Assembly: GCA_030636285.1 (NCBI GenBank)
Contig: DAOVXE010000045.1
Location: 1 to 6,494 of the forward strand
From: Candidatus Falkowiibacteriota bacterium
GTDB lineage: Bacteria > Patescibacteria > ABY1 > BM507 > UBA12075
Length of the DNA stretch: 6,494 nucleotides
Direction of reading: 5' to 3'
Shown here: positions 1 through 4,307 of the stretch, piece after piece
Position numbering within the stretch: position 1 is the stretch's first letter
Layout: every line of letters begins with the position of its first letter
Translations under genes and position numbers: made by a program
Notes under the pieces: generated by a model
What the model was told of the DNA's origin: nothing
The model's database searches: none
The model's input: the letters and a program-made list of their open reading frames with translations, nothing else

Positions 1-230
1 AATACGCCAGAAAGAAAAATATATATTTAAGGTTCATACCCCCGTATAGCCCTAATTTGAATTTGATTGAACGTCTCTGGAAATTCGTTAAGAAAAAACT
101 AAGGAATAAATACAGAAAAGAATTTAAAGATTTTGAAAGCGCGATAGTGGACATCTGCAGAAATATAAAAAATAAATATCTTGACGAAGTATCTAGATTA
201 ATAAATCATAAATTTCAAATTTTAAAGTAA
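1..230 (+). CDS. IS630-family transposase, C-terminal part (5' end outside window)
   Basis: An open frame enters from the left edge (first full codon at position 3) and ends at TAA 228-230, giving about 75 residues. It contains PPYSPNLNLIERLWKFVKKK, the C-terminal signature of IS630/Tc1-mariner DDE transposases. The Glu of LIERLW is the expected third acidic residue of the DDE triad; the two upstream Asp residues lie outside the window. After it comes a basic helical tail ending at the stop. The enzyme would cut and rejoin the ends of its own element, usually at TA targets. The right end of the element should lie just downstream, between 231 and about 285, where there is a small GGGGA/TCCCC hairpin at 257-269. 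No terminal inverted repeat can be proven because the left end is missing. This is the only protein gene on the plus strand. Confidence 0.88.
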   Translation, partial: YARKKNIYLRFIPPYSPNLNLIERLWKFVKKKLRNKYRKEFKDFESAIVDICRNIKNKYLDEVSRLINHKFQILK

Positions 231-286
231 CTTAGTATAGTATGTTACTTGTCAATGGGGATATTCCCCCGGCAGGAAGTTGGATT

Positions 287-487
287 TTAGGCGTCTTCTC
301 CGCCAAATAAATCTTTTCTTTGTTTATCTATAATTTTGTTTTGTACTTCCTGAGGAAGGCTTTTAAATATTCGATCGGCTTCTTTCATCGGAGATTTGCC
401 GCTGGCTATATTTCTATTACGCCTGTCATATATTTCTTGTTTCCTAAGACTAAATCCTATGGGCTCCATTTTTGTTTTTTTGGACAT
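287..487 (-). CDS. Small hypothetical protein, 66 aa
   Basis: A complete short ORF with ATG at 487-485 and TAA at 289-287. The start is supported by a purine-rich ribosome site (AGGAGAGGAG, complement of 496-505) 8 nt upstream, the strongest in the window. The protein is charged, basic and soluble, with a Lys/Arg-rich first half and the motif YDRRNRN, and ends in acidic GGEDA. There is no membrane segment, signal peptide or Cys/His metal site. I do not recognise the family. It abuts the presumed right end of the IS630 element, so its 3' flank may have been replaced by the insertion. Confidence 0.7.
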   Translation of the reverse strand: MSKKTKMEPIGFSLRKQEIYDRRNRNIASGKSPMKEADRIFKSLPQEVQNKIIDKQRKDLFGGEDA

Positions 488-495
488 GGTCTATT

Positions 496-505
496 CTCCT
501 CTCCT
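496..505 (-). promoter_or_regulatory. Strong Shine-Dalgarno for the 66-aa protein
   Basis: On the minus strand this reads AGGAGAGGAG, ending 8 nt before the ATG at 487. Most other genes here (Nudix, 2549-2935, thermonuclease, PH protein, both cupins) show no comparable site. This one therefore supports both the reality and the start of the small gene. Confidence 0.75.
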
Positions 506-528
506 TTTTTGTTTAAAGTAGCTTCCTA

Positions 529-754
529 AAAATTATCATGCAGTGAGTTTAATGAATTTTTCATTATTTCACTTAACATATCGGCGTCATCTGCTTGTCC
601 ATCGTAGCATAGGCGGGAATCCTATTTTTAAAATCGTTGAAAAAGAGAAAACGGATTAGAGATAACTTTACACACCTTACGATATTTTTTTGAAAAAAGC
701 AATAGTTATATTTTAAATAGAATTTCATAATATATTTGAATATATGAAGTTCGG
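529..754. other. Gene-free spacer with a possible decayed gene end
   Basis: No convincing gene is present. On the minus strand 526-621 is open and encodes about 32 residues ending MKNSLNSLHDNF before TAG 528-526. It is preceded in frame by a stop at 624-622 and has no good ribosome site, so it may be the 3' remnant of a lost gene. The segment 593-620 resembles the GC-rich repeats seen elsewhere in the window (AGGCGGG and related words). The rest is AT-rich, with an imperfect palindrome around 726-751. Confidence 0.4.
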
Positions 755-871
755 AATAATTCTTATAGTATAATTGGCCGGAGGCCCACTATAATAATTA
801 TCTCGAATTTGCGCAAGGTAGCGGAGCGAATGCGGAGCGTTAAGCCGAGCTGTATATTCGGTGGTGTTATA
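755..871. repeat. Complex inverted-repeat element directly 3' of the Nudix gene
   Basis: Two nested structures are visible. The first is a hairpin at 758-799: arms AATT-c-TTATAGT and ACTATAA-t-AATT, 11 of 12 positions pairing, around a GGCC-gga-GGCC core at 776-786. The second is an imperfect long palindrome in which TATAA 790-794 and CGAAT 804-808 face ATTCG 856-860 and TTATA 867-871. Inside lie the palindrome TTGCGCAA (809-816) and a direct repeat GCGGAGCG (821-828, 832-839). On the minus strand the element begins 5 nt after the Nudix stop, with GTATAAC as its outer box. This layout recalls a degenerate integron attC site, but the opposite box (ATTATAG region) lacks the obligatory GTT. Alternatives are a transcription terminator or a small non-autonomous repeat. 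Confidence 0.5.
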
Positions 872-876
872 CGATG

Positions 877-1377
877 TTATTTTTCAGTTTTATCAAATTC
901 AGTAAAATATTTATTCATTCCAATGATAAAATGCGGAACATAAATATCAGGATTATTAGCAATGCTGTTTTTCAATTCATCGGGATCAATCCATATTACT
1001 TCCGTCATTTCTATTCCATCCGGTTTGATCTGGTTATCGCTTTTACCCAAAAAAACAGCGTGCCAAGCTTTATCAAGTGTATCAAAGTAAGGATGTTTGA
1101 ATAAATATTTTGCGGGGGTGGAAATACCTATCTCTTCTTCAGTTTCTCTTAGAATACATTCTTCATAAGTTTCATTTTCTACCGTACCGCTGACCGAATA
1201 ACTAATTAAATTAGGATACCATTCTTTGTTTGGGGCCCTTTTTTGTAAAAGTATTTGACCCTGAGAATTAAATAATATCAAATGTACTGATCGGTGAATG
1301 TACTTGCCAGTATAGAAATCATCACTTGGTCTTAAACCAATAGCATTATCATCTTTGTCTACTTCAATAGTGCTCAT
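877..1377 (-). CDS. Nudix hydrolase (YfcD / IPP-isomerase-like subgroup)
   Basis: A 166-residue protein with ATG 1377-1375 and stop at 877. Nudix enzymes hydrolyse nucleoside diphosphates linked to another moiety, using a metal held by the Nudix helix. The N-terminus has the pattern of the YfcD/isopentenyl-diphosphate isomerase branch: VDKDDNAIG near residue 6, then HRSVHLILFNSQGQILLQKR at 28-47. The Nudix box lies at 64-85, with G64, E69, R77, E78, E81, E82 and G84. The canonical spacing is G-x5-E-x7-R-E-x2-E-E-x-G; here there are four residues between G64 and E69, a one-residue deletion in the loop. The Cys of true isomerases (NSCCGH) is replaced by YSVSGT, so isomerase activity is unlikely. 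No Shine-Dalgarno is visible. Substrate unknown. Confidence 0.9.
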   Translation of the reverse strand: MSTIEVDKDDNAIGLRPSDDFYTGKYIHRSVHLILFNSQGQILLQKRAPNKEWYPNLISYSVSGTVENETYEECILRETEEEIGISTPAKYLFKHPYFDTLDKAWHAVFLGKSDNQIKPDGIEMTEVIWIDPDELKNSIANNPDIYVPHFIIGMNKYFTEFDKTEK

Positions 1378-1381
1378 ATTT

Positions 1382-1479
1382 TTAGGTTAAAAAATAATTT
1401 ATTAATTTACGGCCAGCGTAGTCAGATACGCCGTCAGGCTGTCTAATAACTAAAATTTTGAAAATTTATTAGGTTAAAA
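1382..1479. repeat. 11-bp direct repeats around a hairpin
   Basis: TTAGGTTAAAA occurs at 1382-1392 and 1469-1479. Between them, 1414-1433 forms on the minus-strand RNA a 7-bp stem CGGCGTA/TACGCTG (one G-U) with a 6-nt loop. The plus-strand version has an A-C mismatch instead, so if functional it acts in minus-strand transcripts, downstream of the SnoaL-like gene. No T-run follows, so it is not a classical terminator. It is a GC island in very AT-rich DNA and could be a small insertion with a target duplication. Confidence 0.35.
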
Positions 1480-1505
1480 TTAGTTAAAAAAATTTTAAAG
1501 AATGG

Positions 1506-1874
1506 TCAAAAATTGGAGTTTTTAAAAACGTTTTTTTCGCAGTAATGTCTAAATTCATCACACAATCCTATTTCATTTAACTTGATGAGATATATTCCGT
1601 TAAAATGAAATTGATTTTTTTCCTTATTAAAATATTTTAAATCCCACTGAACAGTATATTTATTGTTATCTTCTGAAAATATATTATAATTTAAATCGAT
1701 TTCATTTTGATCAATGATAACAGCCCATTCTTTTTTTATTTCATCTAAGTTATTTAGTTTATGAAATGGGGTTTCGTAATATATAACACTAGGAGAAAAT
1801 AAAGACAAAACATCAGTGATATTTTTACTTTCCCAGCTACTTTTGAATTTTTTTAGCCAATCGTTTATGTCCAT
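1506..1874 (-). CDS. SnoaL-like / NTF2-fold protein
   Basis: A 122-residue protein with ATG 1874-1872 and stop at 1506. Its pattern matches small SnoaL-like (NTF2 fold) proteins: an N-terminal helix with W6 and W14 (WLKKFKSSWESKN), then DVLSLFSPSVIYYETPF at 21-37, an alternating beta-sheet region, and a C-terminal strand pair with FNGIYLIKLNE, ending in DEFRHYCEK. The fold is a cone-shaped pocket used by cyclases, isomerases and ligand-binding proteins; which applies here cannot be told. A ribosome site (AAGGAG) lies about 9 nt before the start. A separate small ORF at 1837-1902 overlaps this start in another frame and has a better ribosome site. The gene is very AT-rich, like its spacer. Confidence 0.8.
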   Translation of the reverse strand: MDINDWLKKFKSSWESKNITDVLSLFSPSVIYYETPFHKLNNLDEIKKEWAVIIDQNEIDLNYNIFSEDNNKYTVQWDLKYFNKEKNQFHFNGIYLIKLNEIGLCDEFRHYCEKNVFKNSNF

Positions 1875-1902
1875 ATTTTAAAAACTCCTTTTTCATTTTC
1901 AT
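1837..1902 (-). CDS. Upstream ORF overlapping the SnoaL-like start
   Basis: ATG 1902-1900 opens a 21-codon frame ending at TAG 1839-1837. It begins MKMKKEFLKYG and is strongly basic. It has a perfect AGGAGG (complement of 1911-1916) 8 nt upstream, better than the site of the SnoaL-like gene it overlaps by 38 nt. It could be a leader peptide coupling translation of the downstream gene, or the former N-terminus of that gene cut off by a frameshift, since the frames differ by one base. It could also be fortuitous. A TTGACA (complement of 1933-1938) lies upstream but has no clear -10 partner. Confidence 0.35.
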   Translation of the reverse strand: MKMKKEFLKYGHKRLAKKIQK

Positions 1903-1947
1903 TTTTTTATCCTCCTATGTTGGTTTTTTTGTTGTCAAGAATTTTAT

Positions 1948-1975
1948 TAACAAAAAGCGGAAACAAGATTTGGGC
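1948..1975. repeat. 28-bp direct repeat, copy 1
   Basis: Starts TAACAAAAAGCGGAAAC and ends ATTTGGGC. It matches 2468-2495 at 26 of 28 positions. In this copy it runs into the palindrome GCTTAATTAAGC (1973-1984). The two copies bracket the plus-strand RNA unit at 2064-2322. Confidence 0.8.
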
Positions 1976-2063
1976 TTAATTAAGCGATAATGAACTTATT
2001 TTTTTTTATCTTAAATTAGCTGTTTTTTAATTTTTTGGATTTATGACAATTTTTGACTTGACC

Positions 2064-2094
2064 TTGACATTAGCAATAAATGTGCTATTATAAT
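2064..2094 (+). promoter_or_regulatory. Strong sigma70-type promoter with extended -10
   Basis: TTGACA at 2064-2069, 16 nt spacer, then TGC-TATTAT with TATTAT at 2086-2091 (TG of the extended -10 at 2083-2084). An overlapping TATAAT sits at 2089-2094. A start 6-8 nt after the -10 falls at about 2097-2099, so the transcript would begin at or just before GGUAUCAAUCAGUG. This is the best promoter on the plus strand, and no protein gene follows it. Confidence 0.75.
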
Positions 2095-2143
2095 AACAGG
2101 TATCAATCAGTGGAACCTAATGCCTCAAGGCATCAATGGTGAT

Positions 2144-2176
2144 AACAATCTCAATTTTTTTGGGGTTGTTTTTTTT
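2144..2176 (+). terminator. Internal intrinsic terminator / attenuator
   Basis: The stem AACAATCTC (2144-2152) pairs with GGGGTTGTT (2162-2170) over 9 positions, three of them G-U. The loop has 9 nt, and a run of T continues to 2176. It lies about 45 nt after the predicted transcript start and before the tRNA-like domain, so it could limit read-through into that domain. Confidence 0.65.
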
Positions 2177-2200
2177 GTGTCATAATAATAATCGTGGTAG

Positions 2201-2293
2201 GTGGTAGGTATTTCCCGGTGGCCCGGGACACTGATTGATACCCAGTTGATGCTCTTACGGGCATGTGGTTCGATTCCTCTGCCTACCGCACCA
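2201..2293 (+). tRNA. Atypical tRNA-like domain with long variable arm (possible unusual tRNA or pseudo-tRNA)
   Basis: The T-loop consensus GGTTCGATTCC (2267-2277) and terminal ACCA (2290-2293) first mark it. Core fold: acceptor GGTAGGTA 2203-2210 with TGCCTACC 2280-2287 (8 bp, one G-U); D-arm TCCCGG-TGGC-CCGGGA 2213-2228 (6 bp, 4-nt loop); anticodon arm 2230-2246, ACTG/CAGT plus an A-C mismatch; variable-arm hairpin ATGCTC-TTAC-GGGCAT 2249-2264; T-stem GTGG/CCTC 2265-2279 with one U-U mismatch. Segments abut with almost nothing left over. Loop TTGATAC would give anticodon GAT (Ile). Adding GT/GC at 2201-2202 and 2288-2289 extends the acceptor to 10 bp with A73-CCA; otherwise G2288 is the discriminator. 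The 8/4 stems, 6-bp D-stem and long variable arm recall tRNA-Sec and the 'allo-tRNA' class. T8 is absent and the anticodon stem is weak, so a decayed tRNA or tRNA mimic is possible. Confidence 0.45.
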
Positions 2294-2322
2294 AAAGCCA
2301 TCTTAATTATGAGGTGGCTTTT
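2293..2322 (+). terminator. Intrinsic terminator of the RNA unit
   Basis: AAAAGCCATCT (2293-2303) pairs with AGGTGGCTTTT (2312-2322), 11 bp with one G-U and an 8-nt loop. The T-run is inside the 3' arm. It begins at the last base of the tRNA-like CCA, so the mature 3' end would sit at the foot of this hairpin. Confidence 0.75.
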
Positions 2323-2378
2323 GGTTGTAAAAAGCAAATTCAAAATTTATTAATAGGTTTTATTCAATCATTTCCGCC

Positions 2379-2420
2379 GGTCATTTTTTGTCTTCCCTCC
2401 AAAGGCGGACAAGCGGGGAA
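2379..2420. repeat. Dispersed GC-rich repeat, copy 1
   Basis: Begins GGTCATTTTTTG and contains TCTTCCCTCC and GGCGGACAAGCGGG. It matches 4448-4489 except for two extra Ts there and one substitution near the middle. It is followed here by a GGGCAG-aggc-CTGCCC hairpin (2424-2439). It lies in a gene-free stretch between the RNA terminator and the gene at 2549. This is a REP-like interspersed element whose mobility is not evident. Confidence 0.75.
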
Positions 2421-2467
2421 AAAGGGCAGAGGCCTGCCCGCAACGCTCCCTGCCCGACAGTGCTGGC

Positions 2468-2495
2468 TAACAAAAAGCGGAAACGAAATTTGGGC
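2468..2495. repeat. 28-bp direct repeat, copy 2
   Basis: A near-identical copy (26 of 28) of 1948-1975, 520 bp downstream. Here it forms the loop of a short hairpin, CTGGCT (2463-2468) with AGCCAG (2498-2503). Confidence 0.8.
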
Positions 2496-2533
2496 AGAGC
2501 CAGTGAAACCAGTTTTTATTTTTTAGAATTTTT

Positions 2534-2545
2534 TTGGCAATTTAT
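2534..2545 (+). repeat. TTGGCAATTTAT motif, copy 1 (3' side of gene 2549-2935)
   Basis: This 12-mer lies 3 nt beyond the stop of the 2549-2935 gene. It is the inverted partner of the copy at 2955-2966, so the gene is bracketed by the pair. The T-rich sequence before it (2514-2533) also resembles the flank of the copy at 4308-4319. Confidence 0.7.
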
Positions 2546-2548
2546 ATT

Positions 2549-2935
2549 TTACCCATGCTCTTCTTGGAGTTTTTCGAAACATGCAAATGAAATAGGTTTT
2601 ATAGGTCTAACATTTGTAAATCCTGCTTTACGTAATTGACGCACTCTTTCTCTAACGCAAGTATCCCAGTCCCCACCACCAATAGCAATTAATGTATCTT
2701 TTGGTAAATCAGGAATATTTTTATCAAGTCTTCCCTCAAAATAATGAACACCTTTTGATTCATCTAGGACTTCAATTTTTTGTACTATTGTGGCATATTC
2801 ACCGCCAAGATTTTTAAAAGCGTCCATTTCATCTTTTATATGCACTATCTCAACATATGATGCTTTGTCCAAAAATTCCTGATAATTCATCGCCTCTGGA
2901 GTTTTAGAAATTTGGTTATCAAAATTTTTGATCAT
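2549..2935 (-). CDS. Hypothetical protein, 128 aa
   Basis: A complete ORF with ATG 2935-2933 and stop at 2549. It is a soluble, mildly charged protein without a signal peptide or membrane segment. The C-terminal half has a distinctive stretch, DTLIAIGGGDWDTC, followed by an Arg-rich helix (VRERVRQLRKAGF) and FTNVRPIKPISFACFEKLQEEHG. The N-terminal half looks like mixed helix and strand. I do not recognise the family; the GGGDWD turn is the feature most likely to identify it. No Shine-Dalgarno is visible. The start is preceded by TTTTTAAAAT, identical to the context of the SnoaL-like start. TTGGCA in the motif at 2955-2966 lies 18 nt before a TAAAAT touching the ATG, so a leaderless promoter is conceivable. 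An internal start at Met16 is an alternative. Confidence 0.75.
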   Translation of the reverse strand: MIKNFDNQISKTPEAMNYQEFLDKASYVEIVHIKDEMDAFKNLGGEYATIVQKIEVLDESKGVHYFEGRLDKNIPDLPKDTLIAIGGGDWDTCVRERVRQLRKAGFTNVRPIKPISFACFEKLQEEHG

Positions 2936-2954
2936 ATTTTTAAAAATTACTTAA

Positions 2955-2966
2955 ATAAATTGCCAA
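2955..2966 (-). repeat. TTGGCAATTTAT motif, copy 2 (5' side of gene 2549-2935)
   Basis: On the minus strand this reads TTGGCAATTTAT, about 20 nt before the ATG at 2935. TTGGCA could serve as a -35 with an 18-nt spacer to TAAAAT. It overlaps a short GCCA-aaa-TGGC hairpin at 2963-2973. Confidence 0.7.
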
Positions 2967-3045
2967 AATGGCGATTCGTCTATATTTTAAGCTATTTTTA
3001 GGCTTAAGTCAATAAATTTTAGCTTATTAAACACAAAAAAAATTA

Positions 3046-3570
3046 CTATTTTTCTTCACACTCTTGCCAGAGTCCGGTTTTTTGATCGCGGGCGTTTTGT
3101 TCCAGCGCTCTAAATTCATCCAAACGGATAAAGGGAAAGTTGTCCAGGAGATAGGCGCAGCCTTCGGTGAGTAGTTGGGCGTTAATCTGGGTATCGTTTA
3201 AATAAACATAGCGGAGCAGGCGTTCGTATTTATCCCGGTCATCGTTGATCGGGTCAGGCTCCAAACGGACATTTTGCCAGAGCAGCAGGTCTTTGGTAAA
3301 TTTACTGGCCTGCTTGCCATAACATTCTTCTTTGGTATAAGGGCTTTCTACTTCCGGGGTATCAATGCCGATCAAACGGACAGATTCGCGCTGGCCTTCT
3401 ATTAGCACGACAATGGTATCGCCGTCATAAACATCAACTACCTGATAAAGTTTATCGCTGTCTGGCTCGCCAAGGCTAAGCGGATAAGCCAGCCACAGCA
3501 GGCTAACAAGGATTACAAAAGCCGGCGCGAAATAAAAAATATTATTTTTATTTTTTAGCTTAAATTTCAT
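3046..3570 (-). CDS. Membrane-anchored thermonuclease-like protein (SNase fold)
   Basis: A 174-residue protein with ATG 3570-3568 and stop at 3046. A basic N-terminus followed by one hydrophobic segment (about 11-33) looks like a signal anchor or uncleaved signal peptide, placing the enzyme outside the membrane. The rest is a complete staphylococcal-nuclease domain (about 42-170), which cleaves DNA and RNA with calcium. The active-site set is intact when aligned to the S. aureus enzyme: D51 (VYDGDT) for D21, R65 for R35, D70-T71 (GIDTPE) for D40-T41, E73 for E43, and R117 (DKYERLLRY) for R87. Several Cys (for example C83) would suit extracellular disulfides. The gene is visibly richer in GC (near half in the lines I counted) than its AT-rich neighbours, suggesting a different origin. 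No Shine-Dalgarno. Roles such as DNA uptake or scavenging are inference. Confidence 0.93.
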   Translation of the reverse strand: MKFKLKNKNNIFYFAPAFVILVSLLWLAYPLSLGEPDSDKLYQVVDVYDGDTIVVLIEGQRESVRLIGIDTPEVESPYTKEECYGKQASKFTKDLLLWQNVRLEPDPINDDRDKYERLLRYVYLNDTQINAQLLTEGCAYLLDNFPFIRLDEFRALEQNARDQKTGLWQECEEK

Positions 3571-3626
3571 AATTTAAAGCGCGGTGTTTAGTTTGTGTAT
3601 ATATTATAATGTATATTTTAACAGAA

Positions 3627-3686
3627 TTTGCTTAATTTAAAAAGCAAACATAAAGTTAGCCTGGGTTTTAAAACCCAGGCTAACTT
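3627..3686 (-). terminator. Tandem hairpins including a 34-bp perfect palindrome
   Basis: 3653-3686 is a perfect palindrome: arm AAGTTAGCCTGGGTTTT (17 nt) and its exact complement with no spacer. Next to it, TTTGCTT (3627-3633) pairs with AAGCAAA (3642-3648). In the minus direction the large hairpin comes after the PH-domain gene (stop 3730) and is followed by T-rich sequence, so it is probably that gene's terminator, and it may work in both directions. It also separates that gene from the thermonuclease gene. Confidence 0.65.
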
Positions 3687-3721
3687 GTAATTGTGATATT
3701 TAATTTTGAAAATTGATAATT

Positions 3722-3733
3722 TTGGCAATTTAT
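3722..3733 (+). repeat. TTGGCAATTTAT motif, copy 3 (3' end of PH-domain gene)
   Basis: This copy overlaps the stop codon of the PH-domain gene (3730-3732). It is the inverted partner of the copy at 4308-4319 on the other side of that gene. Confidence 0.7.
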
Positions 3734-4248
3734 AATCCTTGGTTTTTTGATTGTTTTGCTCGGCGAATAAGCTCGTCGCGCAACATTTCTGCATCTTCGC
3801 GTGAAATGCCGGGTAATCTGCCTTCACTTCCAAGTTTTGATGCACCTGCCGCACCGTATCCTGCAGTGTGAATTTGCAGATCACTTAAGCCCAGCAGCCT
3901 AGCTATAACACCGCGATATATATCAACATTTTGAATGCGCTCATAAGGAATGGAAATGTATCTTTTCCAAATTATTCCTCTTTCTGCCCGATACTCACCA
4001 TCAGTTAATTCATATCTATAAAAGTGGTAAGTCAGTCGAGCAACAATGTAGGCAATGATGATTAGAATTACGAAGATTAAGATAAACCAACCGAAAAATG
4101 ACCCAGCCGTAAAATCTTCTATGCTCTTGTTGCTAATGTTACTAAGAATTGCTGCCCCTTGAACCGCCAAAAAACCACCAATGAATATCCATGCGATAAT
4201 TCTTGAAAAGAAAAATACCCAAACCGCTCGTGGATGTAATTGTTTCAT
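3730..4248 (-). CDS. PH-domain membrane protein (bacterial PH domain, YdbS/DUF304-like)
   Basis: A 172-residue protein with ATG 4248-4246 and stop at 3730. Two long hydrophobic segments (about 10-36 and 49-72) form a membrane hairpin. It is followed by the conserved bacterial PH (bPH2) block: YRYELTDGEYRAERGIIWKR (about 77-96), then ISIPYERIQNVDIYRGVIAR and LLGLSDLQIHTAG. The Ser/Ala/Gly-rich tail ends in a charged helix (REDAEMLRDELIRRAKQ). Layout and length are those of single-copy bPH2 membrane proteins, whose cytoplasmic domain follows the membrane pair; their function is poorly defined. No Shine-Dalgarno. A TATAAT (complement of 4264-4269) lies 15 nt before the ATG, without a good -35, so a very short leader is possible. 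The palindrome at 3653-3686 follows the gene. Confidence 0.9.
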   Translation of the reverse strand: MKQLHPRAVWVFFFSRIIAWIFIGGFLAVQGAAILSNISNKSIEDFTAGSFFGWFILIFVILIIIAYIVARLTYHFYRYELTDGEYRAERGIIWKRYISIPYERIQNVDIYRGVIARLLGLSDLQIHTAGYGAAGASKLGSEGRLPGISREDAEMLRDELIRRAKQSKNQGL

Positions 4249-4307
4249 AATTTTATTGATTTAATTATAATGATTAAATTATATTTTAAGTTATGCCGAC
4301 CGTTGAA

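Larger units (their letters stand above)
2098..2322 (+). ncRNA. Structured non-coding RNA with tRNA-like 3' domain
   Basis: A predicted transcript of about 225 nt from the promoter at 2064-2094 to the terminator at 2293-2322. In order it contains: GGTATCAATCAGTG (2099-2112); a hairpin ATGCC-tcaa-GGCAT (2120-2133); a strong terminator-like hairpin with U-tract (2144-2176); a tRNA-like domain (2201-2293); and the final terminator. The first 14 nt are the exact reverse complement of 2229-2242, the anticodon-arm region of the tRNA-like domain. The 14-bp helix and the cloverleaf cannot form together, because the acceptor 5' strand lies inside the helix and the 3' strand outside. That suggests a switch, a processing precursor, or a leader that blocks the tRNA until removed. 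Termination at the first hairpin would give a separate RNA of about 78 nt. I do not recognise a known RNA family. Confidence 0.6.

Noticed and set aside
874..1104. Plus-strand open frame over the Nudix gene
   Set aside because: It is antisense to a well-supported Nudix hydrolase and has no recognisable domain.
2099..2242. 14-bp inverted repeats as terminal repeats of a small transposable element, or as retron a1/a2 arms
   Set aside because: No target duplication flanks them, one arm lies exactly at the promoter's start site and the other inside a tRNA-like fold, and no reverse transcriptase gene follows.
2098..2293. tmRNA (standard or permuted)
   Set aside because: The T-arm and CCA end fit, but there is no tag-coding frame and no GATTCGAC-type 5' end. 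The strand order of the helices does not match either tmRNA arrangement.
2125..2343. Minus-strand open frame of 72 codons
   Set aside because: It lies antisense to the terminator and tRNA-like domain. Its GRGIEPHA-type peptide is the usual artefact of translating the reverse of a T-arm.
2263..2639. Plus-strand open frames over the GC-rich repeat
   Set aside because: They are composed of repeat sequence and the antisense of the 2549-2935 gene, with no ribosome site.
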